Source: Strobilurus pachycystidiatus
Lineage: Eukaryota > Basidiomycota > Agaricomycetes > Agaricales > Physalacriaceae
Length of the DNA: 64,000 bases
Assembly: GCA_019915135.1 (NCBI GenBank)
Contig: JAHLMK010000020.1
Location: 620,001-684,000, forward strand
Reading direction: 5' to 3'
A model generated the notes under the pieces. It ran no database searches. It worked only from the letters and a program-made list of their open reading frames with translations, and had not been told where the DNA came from. Of the stretch, positions 42,797 through 54,061 are shown in pieces (the first letter of the stretch is position 1; each line of letters opens with the position of its first letter). Both the position numbers and the translations under genes were made by a program.

Positions 42797-43501
42797 ACAC
42801 CGTATCGGCTCGGCAGTATGGATGTAGTTCACAACGATGATTATTGCTCTCAGTCAATGACATACCATGACAGTATCACCTCGATATGATAGGTATAAGT
42901 CGTTGTCGAGATTGGTGCTGTACTTCATTCACATTCAATGTTGTATCATACCTACAGCAATCATAGCATCCACACTCGGAACGATGGCACGATGATATTG
43001 ACCATATAATGCTTTGCAATCGACGATCGGACCGATTGCAAAAGGAATTTGCTGTCAGGTGAAATCACTTTTTCCCGAATTTAGTGATGACAGCACAGCC
43101 ACGTAACATGTTATCATTGTCCCGCCATCCCTTATTTAAATTGGCCTTTTCTCACATCGCTCTCGACGGCGGCTCCGACGTCCACGGCGCGCATAGACTG
43201 CCCTTGACCCCTCGACATGGAACTACCCGGCGGTGGCGTCTTCATTGATGTCGGGGGCCTTGTCTCCAGCGCCTCGGCCGGTATGCCATCATGAAAGGAT
43301 ATCCCAAGCTGTGTACGATAGCCCTGCAGAGATGCAGCCTGTAGAGATGATTTGGACCGACGGATTCACGCTGCAGGATGCCACGAGTGCGCTGGAGGTG
43401 CGATCATCGCTGCGTGCTTGATGAAGCGCTCAACTGGATATCCCACACGACAAGAAGTGCGCATGGTTCATGACACTCTCCCTTGCGCATCTTACGGTCG
43501 T
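42797..43501. other. No gene recognised
   Basis: Mixed short open frames. The sequence around 42960-43140 is AT-rich and promoter-like but no downstream plus-strand gene could be defined. Confidence 0.35.
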
Positions 43502-44442
43502 CTAGTCTCTCAGCCGTGGAAAGACGGTCTGCACGTGGGTCTCAATATGCGCAGGATCCTTCTCAAGCTCTTGACGACGAACTTGTTCGACCACCTTGCA
43601 CAATTCCAGCCCCTCCTTTTCCAGGTGCTCGTATATCTGCGCGCTCATCCCTCTCCGAAACCCGACGCGTAACCACTCGCTCATCTCGCCTTTAATCCCG
43701 GACATCCTCGAATTCTTGGTCACTGCGGGCGACTTCAGATTTTTCAATTGTCAAGGCGCTCCTACGAAGCGGTTGGGTCACAGAGCAAGCAGAGTTTTTC
43801 ATCACGACGTTACTGAATGATGAATCAGCGGTTAACCGCATTGTCCTACGTCTTGGGCGCATCGGAGTCTTGACATGCAATTGAGTCACCACCAGAGCTG
43901 TGGCTGCAGACCTTGCACCGGTGGTCGCAAAGGCAGCGCAGCGCGCGCGGATCATGCTGGCATTGCATCGCATGCCGTCAACTGAGCATTGTGAGCGCAG
44001 CCATTCCGACTCCGTTGCGCGCTGGTCCCGCGAGTCACTCCATTGGCCTTGACACTGCCACGGGCGCGGATTGGTAGGGCGGGCGAGTAGGTAGACGGAC
44101 GAAAGGGATGAGAGCGGAGACGGTTGAATGATGGCCTCAAGGCAAGGTCAATCTGAGTACATCTTAGCGAAGCAAGTAAGTCTTTTCTCATACTCTAGAA
44201 ACACCTGCTAAGGTTGACGTTGGACGAGAAATAGAGTGCTTGGCCTTACCTTCCCCGATGAGTGTTCTGGCCCGGCGGACATCGGCACAGGCTCGCTCGA
44301 CATTGTGCTCCAAAGCTCCCTGCATTGTCTTGATTGCCTCAGGCATGTCGTCGCGCGAGATGCCAAGGGTCTCGAGCATCTCGGCTTCCCTCAAGGCGCT
44401 GAGGGCCGAGCGAAGGACAGCCTGCAGATCAGCCATTTCCAA
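43502..44442 (-). CDS. Unrecognised protein, exon-like stretches
   Basis: Two minus-strand stretches look coding. MEMADLQAVLRSALSALREA, continuing with ISRDDMPEAIKTMQGALEHN, ends at a plausible GTAAG donor at about 44250. MSEWLRVGFRRGMSAQIYEH, continuing VEQVRRQELEKDPAHIETHV, ends at 43502. Both are helical and charged. What joins them is unclear; the region between has in-frame stops in every frame I tried, so intervening exons or decay must be assumed. Family unknown. Confidence 0.25.
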
Positions 44443-44870
44443 GGCGGCATGGTACTTGTTCTAGGCGTCGGGCAGACACCCTGGCTATCATGGAGGCCAT
44501 CAAGCGCTCCAGCGTCTCGACTCAATTGGACAACAACGCTTTGGGCCTCTCCAGAATAAACGAGGAGCCCCGCTTCGGCTCTGCCGCCCCTTGCATCGAG
44601 CATGGCTTACCACCGTCGAGCTCCCATGCAACTTTGCAGGCGACGCGACCATCTCCTTCACCAATTCCACTATGCTTTTTTCCCTTGCAGCTTTTGAAGG
44701 ACGCCCTGCCGAGTCGCCTTTCGCCAGACAGATGTTGCTCAGCCACAGCCATCCGCCTCTGCGCTCACTCATTTCTACTCTTCCGGTCCGAGTCGAGTCC
44801 TTCCCACCATGTTAGTGATCTCGATGCCTTCGATGTGGGCCGCACCGGCGCAAACATAGCGCAACTGTGA

Positions 44871-45241
44871 GCAAGACTATGGCCGAGTTTTGTACCGGAT
44901 TGTCTTGCTCACACTCTCGGCCAACGAATCTCAGCTTGATGCATTCTCTCATCATCGGATTCAAAGATAGACACAAGGTCAACTTGGGACAACGATTGCG
45001 AAATTGGATTGCCGTAGAACTCGAATGTAAGCTTTCTATTCAACGAGTCTTGACCATGGCCACAAGGCTGACTGCTGTATCATTCTAGGCTAAACCTCTT
45101 GACCGTATTGCCAGCCGTATGCAGCCCCCCGGTGCATCCGGCGCTTTTCTGGCGAGGCGGATTTGAGGGGAAGTAGGAGAGCATGATACAAGTCAAGCAC
45201 GGACCAACCTATATACATAAACAAGACGCGTACGATACTTC
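44871..45241. other. No gene recognised
   Basis: Short open frames only, no motif. Confidence 0.35.
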
Positions 45242-46221
45242 TTATGTGCCAATATCTACACTACAATGGACAACAGATACCATATATGTCAAGAATGAGT
45301 CGGGTAGTCGGAATATTGACACTGTGATCAAACATGTGCGCCATGACCGCCGGTGAAGCTGTGGTCTCCAACAGCATTCACTGTTGAGAGGGTAAACAAA
45401 AAGAAAAGAACGTAGAGGAGGACAAACCTCCGACGGTGGTCCGTGAGTGAGAAGGTAATTCTTCAGGATTGGAAAGTCAGCCATGGAGGCGTTCATCATC
45501 GATGAGAAGGGATTGTTGCGGTATTTGCCAATGATAACATTCCCCCGCCAAGCGACGTCGTCTTTGAAGGATCCGCCTTGAATTTCCTTGATGCTCTTGT
45601 TGACGGGGAACGGCATTCCATCGTTCGACACAACAGGGTAGAAGATGATGTACGGATTGGTAAATTTCCTATTCATGCCGTCAAGCGCTTCCACGAGCTA
45701 CCACGTGAAAACGTGTGAGCGGAGGGCGCCGCTGAGCACAGTTGTGCAGATTTACCTGATATTTCCAGGGGCGTGGCCCAATGCTGTCGGCGATCTACAG
45801 TGCAGACTCAGAAATTGAAACGGGCCGAGGATCGGGAACAATATACATAGTCCATATGAACCTCGGGATGAGGCATACGTGACGGGGATGCAGTGTATGA
45901 ATGGCGGTGCGTCGGTGGCGCCATTGGACTGATAACAAAGGATTCAATTAGCATACGGGACTTGCCTCCGCTGACATCGGAGAGAAACAAACCTAGTCAT
46001 GAGCTGTACGACCTTTGGCCGACCTATGGTTACTTTGCGGTTGGACGAGGTTCAGCGCACTGGAGCGTGTTGAGGCACTGACCATCAGATGGAAATAGGA
46101 TCGCGCCAAAATGAACGATTTGGTCCATGCTGATGACCGGGGCTGGGAGCAACAGTGAGATGAGGGGCGGTCCAACGCCAGCCAGATCAAGGAGGCGAAA
46201 CGACGTAGGCGGTTGCAACAC
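45242..46221 (-). CDS. Hypothetical fungal protein
   Basis: Exon-like blocks on the minus strand: MLQPPTSFRLLDLAGVGPPL at 46221, a short block IADSIGPRPWKYQ near 45.77 kb, then LVEALDGMNRKFTNPYIIFY, VSNDGMPFPVNKSIKEIQGG and DDVAWRGNVIIGKYRNNPF with ASMADFPILKNYLLTHGPP. GT and AG sites flank the blocks. The WRGN-x-x-x-x-KY-R stretch resembles uncharacterised agaricomycete proteins I have no name for. It may be the remains of a longer gene; the C-terminus after about 45.42 kb is uncertain. Confidence 0.35.
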
Positions 46222-46840
46222 GATGTAGAGTTAGGCTAAGTGGCTTGACCCAAGACTTGGCTGGCGCACTTTATATGGTTATAAGCTTCTTCTGATGCGG
46301 ATGTAACGAGGACAAGATGCTTGATAGGTCCAACGCACTTCTACATGGTCGATGGAGGGTAAGAACATTTCGTCAAAGGAAGCACGCAGTTAGATCATTT
46401 GCATTGTAGAGAAATTGTGCCATACAGATCCATAAACGTAAACATTATGGACGAAAGGAACACCGACTCGGAGGGCGGGGTCAGATAAGGCAGAACTCTG
46501 TGAGCTCGGTTGCCGTCCGTTGATTGGTGTCGTGGTTTGGTGCTTGGTGTGTCGCGAACGGGTACTTAGGCTATGAGGCCCAGTGAAAATCAGCGCGGAA
46601 CACTCCGCGAAATTCTGGAAGTCACGGATATGAGCAGAGTATGTCAGGACTGGGCAGCGTCAAGCCATGTACCGTAGCGTCGTAACACTGAGATTCAAAC
46701 TAATGAAGAGCACTTGTAGAACTGGAGAGGGCACTGACAGGGAATGAATGACGTCTTTCGACCTTAGTGCAAGGCTGTAAGACGTCATAGTATTTGATCG
46801 GTATTTTTATCGTTTACTCTTCTCTCCCTTATGCTCCTTC
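46222..46840. other. No gene; contains a 10-bp inverted repeat
   Basis: ATGACGTCTT (46748-46757) and AAGACGTCAT (46779-46788) are exact inverted copies 21 nt apart, just upstream of the next gene. The core TGACGTCA-like half-sites could be a bZIP (CRE-type) binding pair. Confidence 0.35.
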
Positions 46841-48316
46841 GCCCATGCGCAACTTGGATGAGCGTGTTCCGTGCGACTGCTCTCGCTGCAATGGGGGCGT
46901 TGTCGTTCTTTCCACACGACAGCGTCATCAGGCGAAGACTGCAACTACGATACAATCATTCTACCATTGGTCAAAGCAGAAGTTGAGAAGAAATCGCAGC
47001 AAGGTACGGTCAAATAGTTTCGAAAATGCACTGCTTTTATCTGCTTGTAGAGTTCTATACCACCATCTCCTGGCAGACGGGAGACTTCGAGTCGCAGGAA
47101 CGTAGCCAGGCGTATACGCACACCATCGCCAAGAACAGACGTCGACATGGATGTTGACGTAGACCCAATTCCTGGTACACCTACAGCTGTAGACGCAGAT
47201 ATGGATGAGACGGTACGCTGCAACACGCTAAACGCGTGGCGCTACCCCTAATCTAGATGCCTAGTATGAACTCACCAGGACCATCACCGTTTGAATCTAT
47301 AGCTTCACCCGCTCCCGCTTCTGCCTCGCCAACCTCAAGTTCCGCGCTGTCGTCCTCAAATTTGGCCTCATCTTCCCCGACTTCCGCATAGTCGCCCTCT
47401 TTGGCCTCCCCTTCGCCACCTCTGCCCAATTCCGCATCGTCCCTACCTGCTCCCGCCCTACCTGCTTCCCCGTCATTGGCAATGCTTTCATCAGTCTCTA
47501 CCACCGTGTCTCCATCTGTACTTGCCGCTTCACTCGCGTCCCTTCCATTGCCTGCTTCACCTACTTCAAACCTAACCTCTCTGTCGTCGACGCCGTCTAT
47601 TTGTGCTGCTCAATCCCCATCTGTAGCAACCCTGCAACCCGTTTTGAAACCATCATCGATAGTGGTAAAAGTTTCAAACAAGGTACGCAAACATCGACTT
47701 TCGTGTTCGCCTCCTGCTCAATCACGGTCCAGGCCGTGTTCCAGTCAATCAATCCACTGTATGTCCTCGATCTCCTTCGCGCGATAGAGTGTACTGCTTA
47801 CTCTCTCTGCTCACAGTGCTCGAGCCGTTGTGCCCACCACCAAGATTGTTGCGCAAGACGTTGCCCCTGTTCTACTCAAGCCCACGGTCAAGAAATCGGC
47901 AGGCAAGAAGAAAGCAGACGCTGGCACGCTCATGGACTCGAATGAAGTCCCGCGCAATACCGACAAGTACGAGATCCCCAAGCCTGAACTTTACACTGCT
48001 CAGTAAGTCAACTGTTCATTCTCTCAGCTGATATCTCAGCATGGATTAGGAATATGCTTCTCCTGGAGTTTCTGAAGGACGGACCCATCAAATCGACGCT
48101 TACTTCAGCGTGGAACGACGTTAAGAACGACCAAGCTGCGAAAAAAGTTAGTCTGACTCAAAGTCACTGATGTCGGCCCGCTTCCTCACGCGCATTTCCA
48201 TAGCGCTACGAGAGTCTGGGCAAGAGAGCCAAATTCAAGGCCGACGACGCCGACGATGCTATCGCCGCCGCCGGCGTCGTCACTGTGACACCGACAGACG
48301 AACAAGCCGCCAAGTG
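46839..48316 (+). CDS. Transposon-derived hypothetical gene, Cys-rich N-terminus
   Basis: Begins MRNLDERVPCDCSRCNGG near 46840; the CxCxxC start followed by RQRHQAK is like the N-terminus of several basidiomycete transposases. After an intron it reads SIPPSPGRRETSSRRNVARR, DVDMDVDVDPIPGTPTAVDA and a Ser/Ala/Pro-rich stretch that hits a stop near 47390. Further exon-like coding follows, with LPLPASPTSNLTSLSSTPS, then VVPTTKIVAQDVAPVLLKP, ADAGTLMDSNEVPRNTDKYE and a helical C-terminus WNDVKNDQAAKKRYESLGKR, ending at 48316. Either two genes abut here or one gene has decayed in the middle. No catalytic domain is recognisable. I infer that it is a truncated transposon gene. Confidence 0.35.
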
Positions 48317-48339
48317 ATCCTGTCCCGCCACGGCTATAG

Positions 48340-48605
48340 TCTGCTATGTTCTGCCAGGCTCCGCCGATTGCGCCTTCTACCGTATCTGCCCTGTTCTGGA
48401 TGACTCTGCTATTACCTGCTCCTGTCTGTTACACGTAGATGTTGATTTGCTGTACTGAAATAAATGCACATTTTCGCTCTGTTCAACTCTGCCCAGCTCC
48501 GTAAGTAAACCAAGTATCCTCAAAATCGGAGCAGAACGGATCTGTCTGTCATAGTCTGATCAATTCCGATAAACTCTGCTAGAACTCTGCCTGGCTCCGC
48601 CCCGA
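48340..48605. repeat. Dispersed CTCTGCC-GCTCCG repeats
   Basis: The pattern TCTGCC(A/C/T)GGCTCCG-like recurs at about 48350, 48490 and 48590 in otherwise gene-free sequence. It may be the remains of a short repeat array; too degenerate to classify. Confidence 0.35.
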
Positions 48606-48789
48606 TTTCCACTGGGTATATGAGGGCGTGGTGGCCAAATTGAACGGTGATCGGTCCGATGATGACAAGAAAACCCAACACTTCACAGGCGGGGTGTCCT
48701 ATGTATATCCAGTACGCGGTGGGGTCTGCACAACATGACGGCGTCTGCGTAACCAGATCGTCGCGGATTTAAGATGTGACTTCTTACCT

Positions 48790-50039
48790 GTGGATGACGG
48801 CGAGGAAGGGGGAATGTGGATCACACCTCGGCCGGGAAACGGGGATATGGGAAACGATGCTCCAATTCCAACCTCCATCCCCGACGCCCAACATCCTTTT
48901 TCATCGTCACGGCCGTTGGTACTCACAGAGCGCAATGCATCGAGATGGAGGACTGCGAATCTACATCCCAGGGAGAATAGACAGCGGTTGATGAACCGCT
49001 GGCACGACGTTCAACAAGGGTACTTCTTCCATGTGGGTCGCGTTTGCTGATGTGGCCAATCACTAAGTATTGACAGAGACGTGGCGTGGATACGTCTGCG
49101 GCGGTGGCTGTTCTTCGAGAAATGCGGGCCTGTCGCTCTGCGCGGCACCTAGCTAACTGGGAAGATGACTTGAAGGTACGAGTTTGTTTACGATGACGGC
49201 TTGAAATTTACGTTCACGTTAGATGACAGGCCTTGGTCGCTTGATTGTTGGCATCGCGAACGTTCATTATGAACCTCCGTTCTACGCAAACCTCATTCGA
49301 TCCTTTGCGCTGTACCGATGGAATTTTACGTTGCCGGAGTGTTTACATGCCTGGGCGCCTCCTCTGTTTATTCCGCGCCCTCCCATAGCTAGGCCGTCCG
49401 TATTCCACGAGGTAAGCCTAACCTAATGTAAGACCCCAATACTGATGTAAATAACAGCACCGTCCTTCTCCGCGTGCAATACTAGTTGAAATCGCTGAAT
49501 ACGTACCGTTCCTTAGCTCTCCAGAAACATGTTTCTGCTTTGCTAGTGCGAGAAATTTTTTGCGCGTCTGGAAGGAGTATGTTACCCCTGCGTGTCTCGC
49601 GAAAGGATTAAACGTAAGTGAAAAGTACAGGAAATCTAATCGAAATGACTTTGTCTATGAATAAGGCATATTTGACAGATGAGATGCTACAAGACCGTCA
49701 TCAGGAAATCCGCAGACGGTCGATTGGAGAAGCGAGTCTCAGGACCATGACACAGGACGCGATGCTGCTGCATATTCTCAGGCTTACCCAAAGGAACCAC
49801 GACTTCAATACAGAAGCTCTCGATGGACGTTCAGCAAACGACTGTGCACGATGTGCAGGCTTATCCCCCACCAACGCGAAACGTTGCATTCGCACCGTAT
49901 ATGTACAGAAACACAACGTTACACACTTGAACGAAAAGCTACTAGTTAATTTTGACAAGTCCTTTGCACCTTATAGCCATAATGTAAGTTGCCCTGTGGC
50001 AGTCATTACTATCAGCTCAAAGCCTTCGCAGTGCTGAAA
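48790..50039 (+). CDS. Hypothetical protein next to the dioxygenase gene
   Basis: Several exon-like blocks in one direction: MDDGEEGGMWITPRPGNG (48790), RENRQRLMNRWHDVQQGYFF, a block RRGVDTSAAVAVLREMRACR, IVGIANVHYEPPFYANLIRS (49.25 kb), LVEIAEYVPFLSSPETCFCF, DEMLQDRHQEIRRRSIGEAS and ALDGRSANDCARCAGLSPTN (49.82 kb) with a CARCxxLSPxxAKRC cysteine cluster, ending near 50039. Introns of 50-70 nt separate them. No family recognised. It ends right where the dioxygenase begins and could even be its 5' part if a further intron joins them. Confidence 0.35.
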
Positions 50040-50043
50040 ACCG

Positions 50044-50966
50044 TTGGAAAATTTTGACATACGAACGACTCCAGATATGACATACATCGACACTCGTCCC
50101 GAAGTCTTTCGTATATGTGGTCGGGACGTGACACATCTCATCGACGTGACTAGTGGTGCTCTCGTCGGAGCAATCGAGTATGAACCTTTCTCCGACTCGG
50201 CCATGGTTGACATGTTGCGTGTCCATGGAGAGATGGAGAACAACGGAAACATCAAAAGACGTTCCTCGATGCAGAAGGTAGACAGTGGACAGATTAACGC
50301 TATGGGATATCGGGTTTCTCACGGCGGACGACCTGGTGACTGTTATACTGCACATCCCGGCACTCTTTTGCCTGACGATCCTACAAAATCAAGTGCCGCC
50401 ATAGAACGAAACTTTGGAGTAGGTCAGGTACGCAACGAATGCCAGAATTATAACTGCCCGTACTGACGGTCATCATGAAGTGTGTAGACATTATTACGCA
50501 TGGGTTAAGGCGAACCGCACCCACAATATTCCATGCTTTTAAAGAAAGTCAACACGCGGCGCACACCTTTCCTCTCGGCAAATATGGCATCACTGCTTAC
50601 TTTGCTTGGAACTATATAGTTCCTCAGCATTGTGATAGGGACGATACATGGTCGGTGGCAGTTCAACTCGACGAAGAATGGAATTTCGCTTACTCAGAAT
50701 ATGGTGTTATTGTACACACGCGTTCCAATATGCTCTGGTGAGTCAAACTTTTTGGAACTGGGGCAAAGAACGACAATGTTGTTAGGGCATTCTTTGCTGG
50801 TCACCTTCATGGTACAGTTGCACCAAAGAGAGAGACAACAAATGATAGCGGGAAGTTTTCTCATGGTATTGGAATTGCGCTGCGTTCAAAGGATGTGAAG
50901 GAGGCTACGAAATACTGGGAATTATTACAGCATTCGGAAGAACGAAGGCAGGCATGGTTAGATTGA
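50044..50966 (+). CDS. Probable 2-oxoglutarate/Fe(II) dioxygenase, TET/JBP-like
   Basis: Exons 50044-50427, 50481-50737 and 50786-50966 (822 nt, 273 residues) keep frame across introns of 53 and 48 nt, the first with an AAG acceptor. After an N-terminal region (ICGRDVTHLIDVTSGALVGA) the fold shows ITAYFAWNYIVPQHCDRDDT, where His-Cys-Asp fits the iron-binding HxD, then WNFAYSEYGVIVHTRSNMLW and FFAGHLHGTVAP, whose His fits the distal iron ligand; LRSKD could give the 2-oxoglutarate-binding Arg. This arrangement resembles the TET/JBP branch, whose members oxidise 5-methylcytosine or thymine in DNA. That family is known to be greatly expanded in agaricomycetes and linked to transposons. No second domain is visible. 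Other double-stranded beta-helix oxygenases cannot be excluded. Confidence 0.5.
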
Positions 50967-51573
50967 ACTAGTGTGTTAGAGATAGTTGCATACTTTGCCG
51001 TTGTGGTCTTTTCACAAGCAGACGGTCTATTGTATTCAGCCTCCAATTCTGCGCTGGAAGATGTGTTAACACGAAGTAATCGAACTCTCGCAACATGCGG
51101 ATAGCTGAAGTCCATGGCTTCGGGAGAGGTCGATGTATGCGTTAAATTGCATAGAATATGACCAGCAAGGGTGGCGATGCGAGAGGATTTTTCAGGGAAA
51201 GTCACAGGTGACAGTATTCCTTTTCATCATGCCTGTCAAATTAAATTTATAACAGTACTAGTATGAAACAAGTCCTTTACCCGCTCCGACCGCCTCGCCA
51301 AGCATCTGTGACACCGACAAAACAAATCCGCGCCGGCACCCAGCCGCGGTGGCTCGCGCAAGAGCCCGGCGACATCGAAGTCACCGCTGTGCCCTCCACC
51401 CGCTCCCTCACGTTCACTCTCAGCATGGTCGCATTCAACATGCACCCCGAGGGCGAGAGCATGGACTTTTCCAGTGGTGCCACCGCACCCGCTTGCCGTC
51501 TCCCATGCGCCACGACGACATCGAGGGCTACAGCTTGCTGACTCTATTCTGCATAGACCTATCCTCACCCTCT
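50967..51573. other. No recognisable gene
   Basis: Around 51.26-51.54 kb several overlapping frames on both strands are open in GC-rich DNA. None could be matched to the Hsp70 fragment that follows. Confidence 0.35.
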
Positions 51574-51898
51574 GTCGAGTAGCATCCAGAGTCCGTCACC
51601 ATCACCAACGAGAGAAACCGTTTGTCGCAGGAGGAGATTCACCGCATGGTCGCCGAGGCTGAGGCTTTCGCGTCCGAGGACGAGGCCCAGCGCAAGCGTA
51701 TCGAGGCCCTCAACTCCATCTCCTCGTTCGTGTACGGTCTCATGTTGCAGGTAGCCGACTAGGAGGGTTTCGGCGGAAAGATCAGCGACAAGGACAGGAA
51801 GAAGACGATTCTTGACGTCGTCAAGGAGACCACGGATCAGCCGGACGAGTACGGCCAGACCGCGACGGAGGACGATTTTACATTGAGACCCTGCCACT
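51574..51898 (+). pseudogene. Hsp70/BiP C-terminal fragment
   Basis: Reads ESVTITNERNRLSQEEIHRM, VAEAEAFASEDEAQRKRIEA, LNSISSFVYGLMLQVAD, stop TAG (51760-51762), EGFGGKISDKDRKKTILDVV and GQTATEDDF. This is the end of the substrate-binding domain and the helical lid of an Hsp70, closest in style to the ER chaperone BiP/Kar2. The ATPase domain is missing and no intron interrupts the fragment, so it may be a retrocopy or a genomic fragment. The stop and truncation make it non-functional. Confidence 0.8.
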
Positions 51899-52329
51899 TA
51901 CTTCGTTACAGGGTGCAAGGCGTAGCTTCTGGCATTCAATTTGTTTGGTAGTAGATACAGAAAGTGTATGGTGCCGAATCACAACGCCCGTCCCTTAGCA
52001 CTGCCTCGACGCGGAAGCTCAAAGAACCGTCGCTATGGAGTCTGGACGAAGGTCTCTAGCGGCGACTATGAAGACCCTCGTACTCGTGCATGGCAAAGCC
52101 ACGACCAAGTTTCTTGACACCCTGGTGAGCGATGGAGAACCGAGCCGCACCTGCCAGACACGTATCGTTGGGCCACGCCCAGTGGAAGGATCATGCCCAC
52201 CAACGAATGGAGGCGGATACGCATTGCCGTTGAATAAGAACAGCGACATCGTAACAATCGCTGGGTGGGGAGGAAGGACGCTGATGTTGAGGAAGCGGCT
52301 GGATGCTAAGCGTGGCGGGCAAAACGATT
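51899..52329. other. No gene recognised
   Basis: Sequence downstream of both the Hsp70 fragment and the flippase pseudogene. Overlapping short frames without motifs. Confidence 0.4.
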
Positions 52330-53114
52330 TGGGAGGGAACCTCAGGCGCGACAAACACGGCGGCGAAGACCATAAGAGAGGTAAGCAAAAGAAGCCAAAC
52401 CCGGACGAGAACAAAAACTCACAGTACCAAATTCAGTCAGATGCTGATCATACCCGTCCGTCCTTGCAGTAGGCGAGAAGTGACCGTGAAGAATGATGAA
52501 GAACACGACCGCGCTCTGGTACACCCCGTCGATCATGTAGACCGCGAACCACTTCATCCCAAACCACTTCCCTTCGCGGCCGTACCTGAAAAGCATTAGC
52601 TTGCAGCTCCCTTCAGACGCGAACAAGACCCACTTGTACAACTCGGGTAGGGCCATCAACATCCGCGTCCACGATCCTGTCGAGCAACCCAATCGCAATC
52701 ACGGGCGCTACGGTCCAGAACAAATTCCAATGGAGGATACACGTGTATTCAAAAACACTGCGGTTGCCTTGGCTCCAGAAGGCAGGATCTGAAGAAGGAA
52801 AACGATACGCACTATTTTGAACTCCGCCCACAATAGATCTGGAACCACTACAGTACGCCGATGCACACAATGTTCTTGTAGAAGAAGTTCAGGATGCTGC
52901 AATATGGCGTAGTGGGGACACTCAAGAACATATCACACCCTCGCAAAGAGTCGCTAGACGTAACAAGAGCGCTTTGTGTGAAGGGTTTGGCAGAGCCTGT
53001 ATGAGCGTTAGCGAGGGTGAACTACAAGAACAACAACCAACGAACACATACCCCACCCAACGCTGCCCCATCAATAGCCAACACGGATCCACCAGGCCTG
53101 TCTCCATTCCCAGG

Positions 53115-54061
53115 GTACGGTGCACAGGAAGGGTCAGGATTAAATTTCGCATACTGTTGTCACACATCCTCATTTCTGTTGCCGAGGTCCGGTCTATCAT
53201 GTCATTTGATCGTCATCGTCGTACGTCCCGCCCAGTGTCCCGATATCCCGCCCGCCATCCCGCCCGCCACAACAGGGTTCTGCTAGCCAAGGCCGTGCCT
53301 CAAGTCCCCACAACATAGCTCTGCACTCCTCCATATTATTATTATTATTATTATTATCATCATAACTGCAATAGAGCGTCTTTTTTGGTGAACTCGTGGA
53401 AAATTCAAAATTGGAGACAGCGACGGAAATCCTGCTCTGTGGTCGGTCATCTTCACATCAAGAAGTATAGCAGATATAATTAGACAAAGAAAGACAGGTT
53501 TCTCGTATCTGATTCCATTGTATATAGTTATGCGACGGTACGTGATTCAGAAGGAGAGGCAGACCTTTGCACGACATAGTGACCATTGTCCGAGGTCGCG
53601 CGCGAGAGCACGAATATATGCACTATTTCGGAGCAGCTGTAATCTTGAGCGCCGTCGGTCAGCCTCTTTGGGAGCTCGATATATACCATCCCGCCGCTAT
53701 GGAGACCGCGAGGGTCGGGTTAGGTCTTCGTTTGATCGGCCCGACAAAATCTCACTCGGTGAGATACAACAGCATCGAGCCCTAACCCTAGGCCGGATTT
53801 TTCCGAAAACCCTATCGCATCATGTAGCAGCATGCCGCCCCTTGCATGATAGTTCTAGTGAGTCGGAACAGTGCAATTGGGGACCTAGCAGACGTAGTGG
53901 GACCAGCGACGGTTGAGAACGACGGCGGCAGCGACAAAAATGGGCACACTCAAGGCACAAAAGGGAGGGGCATGACATAATAGACCCGGCCTCGGCACCA
54001 GAAAGAGGATGTGTGACAACAGTACGCTAAATTTAATCCTGACCCTTCCTGTGCACCGTAC
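53115..54061. mobile_element. MITE-like element inside the flippase pseudogene
   Basis: Inverted terminal repeats of about 90 bp (roughly 90% identical) start GTACGGTGCACAGGAAGG at 53115 and end with its complement at 54061. The element interrupts the codon run V-G-P-G|N-G-D of the flippase. CAGG flanks both sides (53111-53114, 54062-54065); counting ambiguous bases the duplication could be 4-6 bp (CCAGGG at most). Removing the element and one copy restores the reading frame. No transposase inside. Confidence 0.85.
53335..53363. repeat. ATT microsatellite
   Basis: About eight ATT units followed by ATC units, inside the MITE-like element. Confidence 0.9.

Noticed and set aside
51236..51568. 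110-codon minus-strand frame in GC-rich DNA
   Set aside because: No family features and overlapping open frames on both strands; probably composition.
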